This document shows positions 20,694 to 32,620 of a DNA stretch of 64,000 nucleotides, one piece after another. The position numbers were made by a program, and so were the translations under genes. Position 1 is the stretch's first letter, and the number at the start of each line of letters is the position of its first letter. A model generated the notes under the pieces. That model ran no database searches. It was not told the origin of the DNA and saw only the letters and a program-made list of their open reading frames with translations. Origin of the DNA: Ovis canadensis (taxonomy: Eukaryota > Chordata > Mammalia > Artiodactyla > Bovidae); the NCBI RefSeq assembly GCF_042477335.2, contig NC_091248.1:121976501-122040500 (forward strand), in the 5' to 3' direction.

Positions 20694-22198
20694 TGTTGTT
20701 GTTGTTCTTGTTCAGTCGCATAGTCCTGTTCAACTATTTGCAACCCCATGGACTACAGCATGGCAGTCTCCCCTCCTTCACTGTCTCCTGGTTGTTCAAA
20801 TGCATGTCCATTGCGTGATGATTCCATCCAACCATCTCATCCTCTATCACCCCTTTCTCCTCCCGCCTTCAATCTTTCCCAGCAGGGTCTTTTCCAATGA
20901 GTCAGCTCTTGGCATCAGGTGGCCAAAATATTGGAGTTTCAGCTTCAGCATCAGTCCTTCCAATGAATATTCAGGTTTGATTTCCTTTTGGAGTGACTAA
21001 TTTGATCTTGCTATCCAAGGACTCTCAAGAGTCTTCTCCAACACCACGGTTCAAAAGCATCAGTCTTTCAGTGCTCAGCCTTCCTTATGGTCCAACTCTC
21101 ACATTCATACATGACTACTGGAAAAACCATAGTTTTGACAATACGGACATGTGTCAGCAAAGTGATGTCTCTGCTTTTTAATATGCTGTCTAGGTTTGTC
21201 ATCGTTTTCCTTCCAAGGAGGAATTATCTTTTAATTTCATGGCTGCAGGCACTGTCCAACCAAGATCTGGAGGATTTTGGTTCATCTACTTTTGAAGCCT
21301 ATGCATAAGTCATTTGGGAGCCCAAGAAAATAAAATCTGCCACTGTTTCCATTTTTTCCCCATCTATCACCATCAAGTGAAAGGACAGGTGCCATGATCT
21401 TCGTTTTTTGAATGCTGAATTTTAAGCAAGTTTTTTCACTCTCCTCTTTCACTTTCATCAAAAGGTTCTGTATTCCTCTTTGCTTTCTGCCATTAGGGTA
21501 GTATCATCTGCATATTTGAGATTATTGATATTTCTCCTGGCAATCTTGATTCCAGGTTATGATTCATCCAGCCTGGCATTTCACAGATGTACTCTGCATA
21601 TAAGTTAAATAAGCTGGGTGACAATATACAGCCTTAACAAACTCCTTTCCCAATTTTGAACCAATCTATTGTTCCATGTCCAGTTTTAACTGTTGCTTCT
21701 TGACCTGAAAACAGGTTCCTCAGGAGGCAGGTAAGATAGTCTGGTATTCCCATCTCATGAAGACTTTTCCACAGTTTGTTGTGATCCACACAGTCAAAGG
21801 CTTTAGCATAGTCAGTGAAGCAGGAGTAGATTTTTTCTGGAATTCTCTTGCTTTTTTATGAACCAGTGGATATTGTTAATTTGATCTCTGGCTACTCTGC
21901 CTTTTGAAAATCCAGCTTATAGATCTGGAAGATTTTGGCTTATGTACTTTTGAAGCCTAGTTTGAAAGAGTTTGAGCATTACTTTGTTAGCATTTAAAAT
22001 GTGTGCAACTGTACGATAGTTTGAATATTCTTCCGTGTTGTCTTTCTTTGGGATTGGAATGAAAACTGACTGTTTCTAGTCCTGTAGCCACTGCTGAGTT
22101 TTCCAAATATGCTGGCATGTGGAGTGCAGCACTTTAACAGGATCATCTTTTAGGATTTTTAATAGCTCAGCTATATTTCCATCACTGCACTAGCTTTG
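20694..22198 (-). mobile_element. BovB LINE, diverged, with a displaced internal duplication
   Basis: About 1.5 kb of BovB running right to left, from a degenerate 3' terminus (20694) through the RT region to a 5' truncation. It is more diverged than other copies here and has no long open frame. Near 21256-21310 about 50 bases foreign to this point of BovB are inserted. 37 of them (21264-21300) match 21922-21958 of the same element at 33 positions. Confidence 0.85.
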
Positions 22199-22215
22199 TT
22201 TATATATATCATATA

Positions 22216-22493
22216 CTGCTATTGCTACTGCTAAGTCACTTCAGTCGTGTCCAACTCTGTGTGACCCCATAGACGGCAGCCCACCAGGCTCCCCTGTCCC
22301 TGGGACTCTCCAGGCAAGAACATTGGAGTGGGTTGCCATTTCATTCTCCAAAGCATGGAAGTGAAAAGTGAAAGTGAAGTCTCTCAGCCATATCCGACTT
22401 AGCGACCCCATGGACTGCAGCCTACCAGGCTCCTCCACCCATGGGATTTTCCAGGCAAGAGTTCTGGAGTGGGGTGCCATTGCCTTCTCCCTA
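22216..22493 (-). mobile_element. Bov-A2 SINE
   Basis: Two BovA monomers in reverse orientation ('ctgctaagtcacttcagtc' ... 'ggggtgccattgccttctcc') linked by 'gcatggaagtgaaaag'. It lies in an AT-rich stretch between the BovB and the promoter-proximal flank of the second receptor. Target duplication unclear because of the AT-rich flank. Confidence 0.88.
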
Positions 22494-22697
22494 TATTATA
22501 TAAACATATAATATATGTAATATAATAATGTTGCAGGAAGAAGGACCCCTCCAAGAGTCTAGGAATAAATTGTCAATATGTGAATATGGCTTTACTTTAG
22601 TCTTGTGTTCATTTGAAGAAAATAAGTGATAAGCCAAAAATGAATAAAAATTAGTGAAACCTGTATACTATATACGTGGGGCCTCCTTATCTGTAAT

Positions 22698-22816
22698 AGC
22701 AACCCACTCCAGTATTCATGCCTGGAAAATCTCGTGGACCGAGGAGCCTGTGGGGCTACAGTCCATGGGGTTGCAAAGAGTCGGACATGACTGAGCAACT
22801 TCACTTTCACTTTCAC
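22698..22816 (+). mobile_element. Bov-tA SINE, 5'-truncated
   Basis: Only the BovA body and tail are present ('gcaacccactccagtattca' to 'gagcaacttcactttcac'). It is absent from the paralogous flank before the third receptor, where 'attacttcacaataaaaag' is continuous. Confidence 0.85.
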
Positions 22817-22974
22817 AATAAAAAGTAAGGAACAAAAAGGCAAAGAAATTTTGAAGAAAAAAACTTCAGGGAGGTAGGGACAACACAAGCGTCCTCTGAA
22901 TTCACTTCACATAAATAACTCCTATTTTCATTGCTATCCAATCCTGACTTTCCTATCATACTTCAGGCCTTTGC

Positions 22975-22976
22975 AG
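22975..22976 (+). other. Candidate 3' splice acceptor before the coding exon
   Basis: AG in 'cctttgcagactgtc', 13 bases before the ATG, preceded by a pyrimidine-rich tract. The third receptor has the equivalent 'ccttgacagactgtc' at 43641-43642. Olfactory receptor genes normally splice a non-coding 5' exon onto the single coding exon, so a conserved acceptor here is plausible but unproven. Confidence 0.35.
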
Positions 22977-22989
22977 ACTGTCATTGGCA

Positions 22990-23922
22990 ATGGAGGGCAA
23001 CCAATCACAGATCACAGAATTCATCCTGGTGGGATTCCAGCTCAGCAAAAACATAGAATTGCTCCTCTTTGGTGTCTTCTCCCTGTTATATATCTGCAAC
23101 CTGCTGGCAAATGGCATGATCTTGGGACTCATTTGCCTTGACCCCAGACTGCACTCCCCCATGTATTTCTTCCTTTCCCACCTGGCCATCATCGACATAT
23201 CCTTTCCTTCCAGCAATTTGCCCACCTTGCTGGAAAACCTAGTGAAACACACCAAAAACATCTCCTTTGACCCTTGCACTGTGCAGATGCTTTTCAATTT
23301 GACTTTTGGATCTATAGAGTGCCTCATTTTGTTGGCGATGTCCTATGACAGGTATGTGGCAATCTGCCATCCCCTCCAGTACACGGTCATCATGAACTGG
23401 AGAGTGTGCTCCATCCTGGCCGTTGCTTGCTGGGTGTGTGGATTTGCCCTGGCCCTGGTCCAAGTAATTCTCTTGTTAAGATTACCCTTCTGTGGCCCCC
23501 AGAAGGTGAACCACTTCCTCTGTGACATTCGCTCTGTCCTCAAATTGGCCTGTGGTGACATCTGGATCAATGAAATGTTCCTCTTTGCTGATGGCGTTCT
23601 TATCTTAGTTGGGCCTCTTGCCCTGATGTTGGTCTCCTATATGCGTATTCTCTGGGCCATCCTGAAGATCCGGTCAAAGGAGGGCCGCAAGAAAGCCTTC
23701 TCCACCTGCTCCTCCCACCTCTGTGTGGTTGGGTTCTACTTTGGCATAGCCATGATCGTTTACATGGTCCCTGACAACAGTCAACGAGAAGAACACCTGA
23801 AGATCCTTTTCCTGTTTTATACTCTTTTCAACCCATTGCTGAACCCTCTTGTCTACAGTGTACGGAATGCTCAAGTGAAGGCTGCCTTCTACAGAGTATT
23901 GCAGAAAAGGAGGACAACGTGA
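22990..23922 (+). CDS. Olfactory receptor, subfamily 2A (intact)
   Basis: A 310-residue odorant receptor in one coding exon. It is a seven-helix GPCR expected to couple to Golf in olfactory cilia. Seen: N-glycosylation site NQS at residues 4-6; GN in TM1 (42/41 region); LHSPMYFFL at 54-62 (TM2); Cys96 opening TM3; MSYDRYVAIC at 117-126; loop-2 cysteines 168, 178 and 188; KAFSTCSSHL at 235-244 (TM6); PLLNPLVYS at 282-290 (TM7); short basic tail. The words RLPFCGP and SHLAIIDIS and the whole layout point to the OR2A subfamily. The start is the ATG at 22990: a TTG six bases upstream is in frame but is not a plausible eukaryotic start, and the third receptor begins at the same residue. About 97% identical at base level to the partial gene at 1-399. 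The exact orthologue name cannot be assigned without a database. Confidence 0.96.
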   Translation: MEGNQSQITEFILVGFQLSKNIELLLFGVFSLLYICNLLANGMILGLICLDPRLHSPMYFFLSHLAIIDISFPSSNLPTLLENLVKHTKNISFDPCTVQMLFNLTFGSIECLILLAMSYDRYVAICHPLQYTVIMNWRVCSILAVACWVCGFALALVQVILLLRLPFCGPQKVNHFLCDIRSVLKLACGDIWINEMFLFADGVLILVGPLALMLVSYMRILWAILKIRSKEGRKKAFSTCSSHLCVVGFYFGIAMIVYMVPDNSQREEHLKILFLFYTLFNPLLNPLVYSVRNAQVKAAFYRVLQKRRTT

Positions 23923-24484
23923 AGGAGGGCCCAGTTTTGGTTCAGTGCATTCTTTTCCCTTCAGAGATGTGATTGCTGATGCAAGAAAACTCAAAATTCC
24001 TCAGAAAGAGACATGATTTAATGATGAACATTACTCCAGAGTAGCATCAGCATGATGGAAGAATAGGAATCCCTAAGCCTCCATTCCTCCATGGAGGCAA
24101 AAACATATAGACCTAATTTCCTTTTTGAAAATACCAGAAGTTGGATAAAAGAGTGCTGTACCCCAGAAAAGCACATTGCTGAGAAGAGATACAATAAGTG
24201 TTGAGGCGAATTTATGGTATTGTGTCCTCCATACTTACTTCCCTTCCATGGCAATGTGTCAGGAATAGGAGAAAATCTCCACCTCCCAGATGTCTCTCAA
24301 GGGGGAAAAAGAAGAATGGATCATTCAGATCATTCAGATCTGAGAGTTTGTTAGTTGTCTTGCCTCTGAAGCACTGATGGAAGCAGCAGTTTGGAGTCCT
24401 GGTTAGGATCCCTGAGAAAACCTGCAAGGAACGAAACTTTTTAAAGATATAGCGATACTTTGGATTTTCAAAATTCTCGGAGAT
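23923..24484. repeat. Duplicated 3' flank of the OR2A genes (copy 2)
   Basis: Nearly identical to 400-910 and more loosely similar to 44589-45150. No gene. Probably contains the 3' UTR. Confidence 0.7.
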
Positions 24485-25780
24485 GTGCACTGGTATCTCA
24501 TTCTTGTCTTAATGTAAAATTTCTTGTTAATGTGTGATGTTGAGTTTCCTTGCAGTTGCTTCCTGGCCATCTGTATATCTTCTTTGATGAGCTGTCTGTT
24601 TAGGGCGGCAGAGGATGTGATGATGGTTAGATAGCATTACTGACTCAGTGGACGTGAATTTGAGCAAATTCCTGGACGTAGTGAAAGTCAGAGGAATCTG
24701 GCATGCTCCGTCCATGGAGTCGCAGATTTGGACATGACATAGCAAATGAATAAAGCACCAACAACTCTTTACATCTTTTGCCCATTTTTATGTAATGAAT
24801 TTTATTTTTAAAGAAATTTTTGATTACAGCAAAATTCAGTGGAAGGGACAGAAATGCCCTATACACCCCCTACCTCCCCGCATGTATAAGCTCCCCCATT
24901 ACCACCAACCCTCCTTAGAGTGGCATGTTTGTTATATTCATGCACCTATATTAACAGATCATCATCACCCAAAGTCTATAGTGTACATTCGAATTCACTC
25001 ATGATGTTGTATATTCTGTGTTTTGGACAAGTGTTTAATTATGTGTATCCACATTATATTATCATACTCAACATTTTCAGTGCCCTAAAAATCACCTCTT
25101 CCTTCTTTCCCTTCAGTTCTAATCCCTGATGACCACTGATCTCTTAATTGCTTCCACAGTTTTGGCTTTTCCAGATGTCTGGGGAGGAATTGTAGAGTAT
25201 GTATATATCAACTAGTTTTTCCACAGTGGCTCTGCTCACCCAGTCGAATGCCTCTACGTTTCCTCTTTTTTTTCTTTGCTTGATGGTTCATTTCCGAACT
25301 CTCTTCCACCATCTGGACATACCACAGTTTATCCACTTGCCAACTGAAGCACACTTTGATGGCTTCCAAGTTTAGGCAATTATGAACAAAGCTGCATTAA
25401 ACATCTCTGTGCAGGTTTTTGTGTAGACACATATTTTCAAATCCTTTGGATACATACCAAGTACTGCATTTGGTAGATTGTATAGTAAGAGTAGGTTTAG
25501 TTTTTTTTTTTTTTTAAACTATGAAATAGCCTTTCAATGTGACTGTATCATTTGACATGAATGAAAATGAATTCCACTTCAGAAGTCTGTGGAAGTTCTT
25601 ATTGATCCACATCATTATCCGTGGTGGTGTCGGTGCTCTGGAGTCTAGCCATTCCACTAGGTGTATAGTGATAATTCATTGCCATCTTCATTTACTTCCC
25701 TCGTGACAGAGATATGGAGCATCTTTTCATGTGCTCATTTGCAATCTGTATTATTTTTTTTCAGTAACTGATTTTTCATT
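24485..25780 (-). mobile_element. Old L1 LINE 3' portion, antisense (copy 2)
   Basis: Paralogue of 911-2320. Shared runs include 'cacctatattaacagatcat' (24943, matching 1230) and 'aacatctctgtgcaggtttt' (25399, matching 1927). A BovB scrap is inserted at 24603-24766. The site corresponding to the Bov-tA of copy 1 is uninterrupted at about 25142-25160. Confidence 0.7.
24603..24766 (+). mobile_element. BovB 3'-end fragment (BovA-like)
   Basis: Degenerate sense copy of the BovB 3' domain ('gaggatgtgatgatggttag' ... 'ggacatgacatagcaa'). It is absent from the first unit, where the flanking L1 words 'gagatg' and 'tctctttacatctttt' are adjacent (about 1055-1075). Confidence 0.7.
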
Positions 25781-25789
25781 TTTAAAATT

Positions 25790-28700
25790 TATTTCTAAAT
25801 TAAACACTGTTTTTCTTATTTTAATTTTAGAGTTGGAGGAAAATTGCTTTACAGTGTTGAATAAACGTTGTAAATATGCTGCCATACAACATGAGTCAGC
25901 CACAAGTATACATAAGCCCCCTCCTTATTGAAGCTCCATTCCCCACTGCTGACCCATTCCATCCCTCCAGGCTGCTGCAGAGCAGGCTGAGTCCAAGCGT
26001 TATAGAGCAGCTTTATGCTCACGATCGATGTGAACACGGTCATGTGTGTGTCTCAGCGCTACTTCCTCATTTCACCCCACCCTCTCCTTTCCCCACTGTG
26101 TCCACAACCCTTTTCTCTGGGTCTGCTTCTCTGTTCCTGCCCTGAAAATAGGTTCATCAGTACCATTCTTCTAAATTACAGATAGCTATATAAATATGGT
26201 AATATACAATATTTGTTTTCCTCTCTCTGACTTACTTCACTCTGTATAACAGATTCTAGGTTTATCTACCTCAGTTTCAGTTCAGTTCAGTTCAGTCGCT
26301 CAGTCATGTCCGATTCCTTGCGACCCCATGAATCGCAGCACGCCAGGCTTCTCTGTCCATCACCATCTGCCGGAGTTCACTCAGACTCATGTCCATCGCG
26401 TCGGTGATGCCATCCAGCCATCTCATCCTGGGTCGTCCTCTTCTCCTCCTGCCCCCAGTCCCTCCCAGCATCAGAGTCTTTTCCAATGAGTCAACTCTTC
26501 ACATGAGGTGGCCTTATGATCATACAGTGGAAGTGAGAAATAGATTTAAGGGACTCCCTCAGTGTAGCTGACTTAAATTCATTCTTTTATATGGCTGCAT
26601 AATATTCCATTGTATGTAAGTAGTCTGTCTTCCTTATCCATTTATCTGTCAGTGGACATCTAGATTTCCTCTGTGTCCTGGCTTTTGTAAATAGGGCTGC
26701 AATGATCACTGGGGTGCCAGTGTCTTTTTGCTTAGAGTATATGCCCAGTAGTGGGATTGCTTGCTCACATGGTAGTTTTATTCCTAGTTTTTAAAGGAAT
26801 TTCCATAGTGGCTGTATCAGTTTACATTCCAACCAATAGTGCAGGAGGATTCCCTTTTCTCCACATCCTCTCCAGCACTTTTTGCTTGTAGATGATAGCC
26901 ATTCTGACCACTATGACATGATACCTCATTGGAGTTTTGATCTGCATCTCTCTAAAATGAGTGATGCTGTGCATGTTTTCATGTGTTTAATGGCCATTGG
27001 TATGTCTTCTTTAGAGAAATGTTTGTTTAGGTCTTGTGCTCATTTTTTGACTGGGCTGTTTGTTTTTCTGATATTGAGCTTGCATAAGCTATTGGTATAT
27101 TTTGAAGATGAATCCTTAATTTGCAATTATTTCTCCCATTCTGAGTGTTATCTTTTCATCTTGTTAATGGTTTCCTTTGCTATGCAAAAGCTTTTAAGGG
27201 TAATTATGTTGCATTTATTTATTTTGCTTTTATTTCCATACTCCAGGAGGTGGGTCAAAGAATGTCTTACTGCAGTTTATGTCAAAGAATGTTCTGCCTA
27301 TGTTTTCCTCTAAGAGTTGTATTGTTTCTGGCCTTTCTTTTAGATCTTTAATCCATTCTGAGTTTATTTTTGTGTATGGTGTTAGGGAGTGTTCCAATTT
27401 CATTCTTTTACATGAAGCTGTCCAGTTTCCCCAATACCACTTATTAAAGAGACTATCTTTTCCCCATTGTATATTCCTGTCTCCTTTGTCAAAGATAAGG
27501 TGCCCTTGGGTGTGTGGGTTTATCTCTGGGCTCTCTATCTTATTCAATTGGTCTATATTTCTGATTTTGTGCCAGGACCATACTGTCTAGATTACAGGAA
27601 GGTTGATTCCTCCTACTCCATTTTCCTTTCTCAAGATTGCTTTGGCTATTCAGAGTCTCTTGTGTTTCCATACAAATCATAAAATTTTTTGTTTCAGTTC
27701 TTTGGAAAATGCCATTGGTAATTTGGCAGGGATTTCATTGAATCTGAATATGATTTTGTGTAGTATAGTCATTTTGACAATATTAATTCTTCCAATCCAA
27801 GAACATGAGCATCTCTCCATCTGTTTGTGTCATCTTGATTTCTTTCAACAATGTCTTAGAGTTTTCTGCATGCAAGTCTTTTGTCTCCTTAAGTAGGTTT
27901 ATTCTTCAGTATTTTATTCTTTTTAACGCAGTGGTCATTAGAATTATTTTCTGAATTTCTATTTTGATCTTATATTGTTAGTATATACAAAAGCAACAGA
28001 TTTCTTTGTATTAATTTTGTATCCTGCAACTTAACCAAATTCATTGATGAGCTCTAGTAGTTTTCAGGTAACATAGATTTTCTATGTATACTGTAATATC
28101 ATCTGCAAAAAGTGACTTTTTTACTTCTCTTTTCAGCTTGAAGTCACTTTATTTCTTTTTCTTCACTGGTTTCCATGTCTAGGACTTTCAAAATTATATT
28201 GAATAAAAGTTGCAAGAGAGGATTCCTTGTCTTGTTCCTGATCTTAGAAAAAGAGCTTTCAGCATTTTGCTGTTGAGTATGATGTTAGAGTTTGTCACAT
28301 ATGACCTGTATTATGTTGAGGTGTGTTCCCTCTGTGCACAGTTTATGGAGAGTATTTATCATAAATGGATATAGAATTTTATCAGAAACTTTTTCTTCAT
28401 CTATTAAGATAATCGTATAGTTGTTATTATTCACGTTTGTTAGTGTGGAGTATCACATTGATTAATTTGCAGATATTGAAAAACTCTTTGCATCCCTGGG
28501 ATAAATCCCCCTTGATCATGGTGTATGATCCTTTTAATGTACTGTTAGATTCATTTCCTGGTATTTTGTTGAGGATTTTCTGTCTATGTTCATCAATAAT
28601 ATTGGCTGTACTTTTCTTTTCTCATGGTATCATTGTCCAGTTTGGGTATCAGGGTGATTGCAGCCTCATAGAATGAGTTTGGATATATTCTTTCCTCTGA

Positions 28701-28956
28701 AATTTTTTGGAATAATGTTGGAAGATTAGGGGTTAATTCTTTTCTACATTTTGGATGAATTCACCTGTGAAGGCAACTTATGCTGGACTTTTGTTTACTG
28801 GGAACTTTTAAGTTATTGACTCCATATCACTACTTGTATTATAGTTGGTCGGTTCATATTTTTTCAGTTCTTCCTGTTCAGTCTTGAGAGACTGTACCTT
28901 CCTAAGAATTTGTCCATTTTTTCTAAGTTATATATTTCATTGGCATATAGTTGTTT
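25790..28956 (-). mobile_element. Ruminant L1 LINE, 5'-truncated, antisense
   Basis: About 2.9 kb of L1 (excluding an insertion at 26276-26553). From its 3' UTR at the left ('gcaaccaca'-type tract replaced by 'cataagccccctccttattg') it runs through the ORF2 C-terminus (26580-27300) and the RT region (27300-28700). The tract near 28085-28110 is the complement of the FADD catalytic region. The reverse complement has many stops; a 105-codon piece at 27547-27230 is the longest C-terminal ORF2 remnant. It ends abruptly at about 28956. Confidence 0.8.
26276..26553 (-). mobile_element. BovB LINE, 5'-truncated with 5' inversion
   Basis: Left part 26276-26513 is the BovB 3' end on the minus strand ('cagttcagttcagttcagtc' to 'atgaggtggcc'). 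Right part 26514-26553 ('ttatgatcatacagtggaag' and on to 'atttaaggga') is BovB sequence from between endonuclease and RT, in the opposite orientation. The join shares 'cc'. The flanks are CTACCTCAGT (26266-26275) and CTCCCTCAGT (26554-26563), a 10-bp target duplication with one change. One insertion event with an internal inversion explains all of this. Confidence 0.88.
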
Positions 28957-29330
28957 TGGGCCCTTAGAGTCCATGAACTTCCCCACTTTTGGGCTAGGAC
29001 ACTGGCTTTTTGCTGCTGCCCTCAGACTGCAGCTTACACTATCCACTATCCTGGCTACCAGACCTTTGATTCAGACTGAAATGCAACACTGGTTCTCTTG
29101 AATATCCAGCTTGAGGAGTGCAGGCCTGGGGGCTTCTCAGCCTCAAGCAGGAGGATATTAGACATCGGACAGGGAAGCAGGGGTGACTTAAGGTTTCTGC
29201 TGTGCTGTCTTTTCCACCCCTGGCTACCGAGCTGCAGAGAAGGCAGTAGCTGCTGCCCCTGTAGGCTGCCCTGTTCTCCCTGAAGAGTTTCAATTGCTGA
29301 CTGGGTGCATTCAAGAAAATATAGGGGTAA
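28957..29330. other. Unassigned GC-richer stretch
   Basis: No gene recognised. The overlapping small frames on both strands (about 60-100 codons) show no known domain. The layout of phrases such as 'cttctcagcctc' resembles an ancient repeat, but the family could not be named. Confidence 0.4.
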
Positions 29331-32300
29331 GACATTTGAGACAGAAATTGCTGGAGAGAAGTTCTTGAGTTCTCAAGAGGGATGACATTTATAGTATTAA
29401 GTGGTAGACTGGCCTTTGCTGGAGAAAACTAATAACTCCTTAGGAAGAGCAGATGAGGTACGTACACAAATTCCTTAACTTAGTCAGTGTGTGTGTTAGG
29501 ATTGTATAAACAGTCATCTGATTGCATCCATTTATCAGTTACTCTCATTCAGTAGCTAAGACTATGCATGGAAGGATTTATGGGAGATTTATTGAAAGAG
29601 AAAAAACAAAACAAAAAAACACCTGAGAGAAGAGACTAGGAAATGCAGTAGGATTTCTGGGAAACTCAAAGGCCAAATCGATGTGAATTCTCATGAATTT
29701 AAGGGACGGAGTCATCATGTGTGTGTGTTTTTCTGGGGATCTGTGGATGCAGGCAAAGTCTTGCATCATCTAAACTCAATGCTTACAACACTGCACTTAC
29801 AACAGAGAGGGGACAATGGCCTCTCTAAATGTAAGATGTATATTTAGGGGAAAATGTTTTCAAAATGGGACAAATACTGAAGGAATAGTATACAGCAGAA
29901 AAGCATTTAGGCAATAAGATTCAGTCTACATCATTTTCCAAGCAGTGAGTAATACTTGCAAAGGAAAATTTTAATAATTATTACATATTAACACTTTTCA
30001 GCAGATGGAGATAATTCACTCCCTGAGAAAGATCTAGTCTTTAGAGGGGCTACCTTAATAATCTCCATGGGAGATCACATTTATTGCATCATGAATCCAT
30101 CTTTCCAAAAGTAGGATATGGAGACAGGATCAGTTTCAATATCAAAGACATAATACACGTATACCCTTGGGAATTCTACTGTGGGACATAATTAATGAAA
30201 TGAAATTTATCACTTAGAGTTCTATTTCAAGAGTCTCTTGAGTACAGACGTCTTTGCCATTCTTCCTCAGTTCTTACTTCTCTGCAAAAGCAGGTTCACA
30301 CGTGTGCACACACACGCCTGTGCACACACACACTCACAGATGATAATGCAAGAGACCCAAGAGAGGAGGAGGAGGAAAGACACAGAATGGTGAGAATATG
30401 GTTTGTAATTTGTTCCCTGGACGCCACAAGCATGTCTCTGGGGAATGGGCTGCTTTCATTTAATCAGCCCATAAAGCCCTCACGTATATAGAAGATCCTG
30501 GGCACCCCTGAGTCCTGCCCTCTCCGTCAGGGCAGAAAAGGGATCACTCATCATCTACTGCACTTGCTTCCGGGAGCAGGTGACTTAACTCCAGCCACTC
30601 CCCATCTCTGTGAGTTTTCTGGCCCAGCTTGGGAAAAACACCAGAAGGAGTACCACGACTCCTCTTTATGTTAATAGAAATCATTACTTTTATACTGGTT
30701 AATGACTGACAGAGGAGCAGGGCAGAAGGCTGGCAGAAATCATCAGGTTTATGAAGAAGGAAAAGCCACCTTTGTGAAGACCCCTTTCTTAAACTGTGCT
30801 GAGGTCTCAGAGTCACATCTGATACCCACGCTGTCTAAACATAGGCTTCTTTTTCTTCTTAATCAGACCCCTTCCCTGGTCACACGTATGGGAAGAGGCT
30901 GGTGAAACTCAATGTCCCTGAGTCGTGGTGTCAAGCTGAAAGGGATGAAAGAGACCTCTGACCCTGTTGCCTCCTGAAGCTGGGGGTGTGCCATTTACTA
31001 CTTTCCATTTCTTCCTCTGCTGACCAGCTTCTCACACTACACCTTGGAAGCATCCTCCTGCAGGGAAGTGAGGAAAGCTAGCATCCGCTTCTTCTGCCCA
31101 CAAGGGAGGTGTTAGTAAGTGGCAGGATGGAATCCTATAGCTACTTGATAAAGATCTCATCATTGTTTCCTTTGCAGCAGGAAAGCAGGTACAGGAGCCC
31201 GTTTAGCTTACTCTGATACCTTTTCCAAAATTTCTCTCCAGGGATGGTTGTCCTCATCTGAGGAAAATCCTGCAGCATCTCCTGGAGTAGGTTAATGACT
31301 ACCATTGTCACTTATCAAATGTTGGGGGAAAGTTCTAGTTGTTGAAAATATGGCAAAATATCCCTACTATAAAACCAGTTTCTTAGTTTGAAATGTGTTT
31401 GTACCTGGCAGATTTTCAGTGAATGTTTTTGCTTTTATTCTCTTTGCATTTAAGTCAGTTTTTTAAAATAATGAAAAAATGAAAATATATCATTTTAAAA
31501 TTTTACTGAATGCAAAAATAAAGTCAAGAGAATCCTGTCAGTGTTTATAATGTTACCTAAAACACAGAACTCCCACAGACTTTCTCTAAGCAGCAGGAAT
31601 TTGGTTATTTTCATCAATATTTCAGCATTCGAATCTTAGGATTCAATTTAATATTACTGAGGCTAACAGAGTCTTCATATTCATACTAATCTGGCTTGTG
31701 CTGTGTAAAAGTGGAGAACTGATGGTATGCTAACAGAAAGTTACTGGAAGAGCATTCTAGGTATCCCTGACTTGAGTTTATAAGTGGTCAGAGTCCACTG
31801 AGGTATGAGGTATTGGAGCAAAGGGTATCACTTCTGCAGCAGGTCAGAGAAAGCAGTGATCTTTCTCTGTAGACACCAGGGAAGGTGGGAGATGTTCTAA
31901 GACTAATGAAGATAATGATATAGCCCTCTGATAATCATCTTGCAATATGTTTATTAATGTTCTTTTTATTATTTTCTTACTAAATAAAACTTCTAAGCAT
32001 ATATATAATTGTATAGAAATTTAAATGTATTAACTGACTCTCCTCAATGGCATATTACTATATGATGTAGAATGCGACAAATACTTTCTTTTAACTTACA
32101 ATAACAACATGCCTGGACTGTAGAATGAATTTTAGATATACTGAATCTCTTGAAAGCTGGACTTAGAAGGTAATAGCAGATAACTGTGCTTCTTGGAGAG
32201 ATGGCGAAAAAAGACAGACATTCACAAGCACAAGTCTGGAAGCCAAGAAATCAGGCAGTGTTACCAGGGTATGACTACTTGTAAAATTACACTGGCTAAT

Positions 32301-32620
32301 GGAGATTAGATTTGTCTGCAAATACATGAATTTGTTTAGGAGCAGATTCTTCATAAACTCAGTTACTAAGTCCCTCAGCGTACAACTCAGGACAGGAGAA
32401 CAGACCAGAACTAACAGTTAAACCATCAGCCACCATGTAAGCTCTTAATGCTTTTGCTGACATTCCTAATATGTGATGTTTATGCTAAGGTTAGCTGTAA
32501 CATTAGGACCTAAAACTTGGGGGTTAGAGACACGCACTAAAAATGGATGCGGGCCTTGACGTCACTTTACCAGCTGGCTGACAGCCTGCTTGAGAGCCTC
32601 ATCCACAGGCATTCAGTAGA
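29331..32620. repeat. Duplicated upstream block B, first part
   Basis: Paralogue of 9840-14560 without the BovB at 11988-13338 and without the BovA-like piece at 13643-13860. No gene. An alternating purine-pyrimidine run (CA/CG) at 30300-30340 is the counterpart of the GA/CA run at 10780-10805. Confidence 0.7.

Larger units (their letters stand above)
22500..22989 (+). promoter_or_regulatory. Conserved upstream flank of the second receptor
   Basis: This stretch is paralogous to 43290-43655 before the third receptor: similar words 'gtgaatatgg', 'gaaaataa.tgataag' and 'ataaataactcct' in the same order. A 5'-truncated Bov-tA (22698-22816) interrupts it here but not in the other copy. It should contain part of the 5' UTR or its intron. 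No TATA box was identified with confidence. Confidence 0.45.

Noticed and set aside
22984-22989. Upstream TTG as start of the second receptor
   Set aside because: Non-ATG start adding two residues. The ATG at 22990 aligns with the start of the third receptor and is the normal OR2A start.
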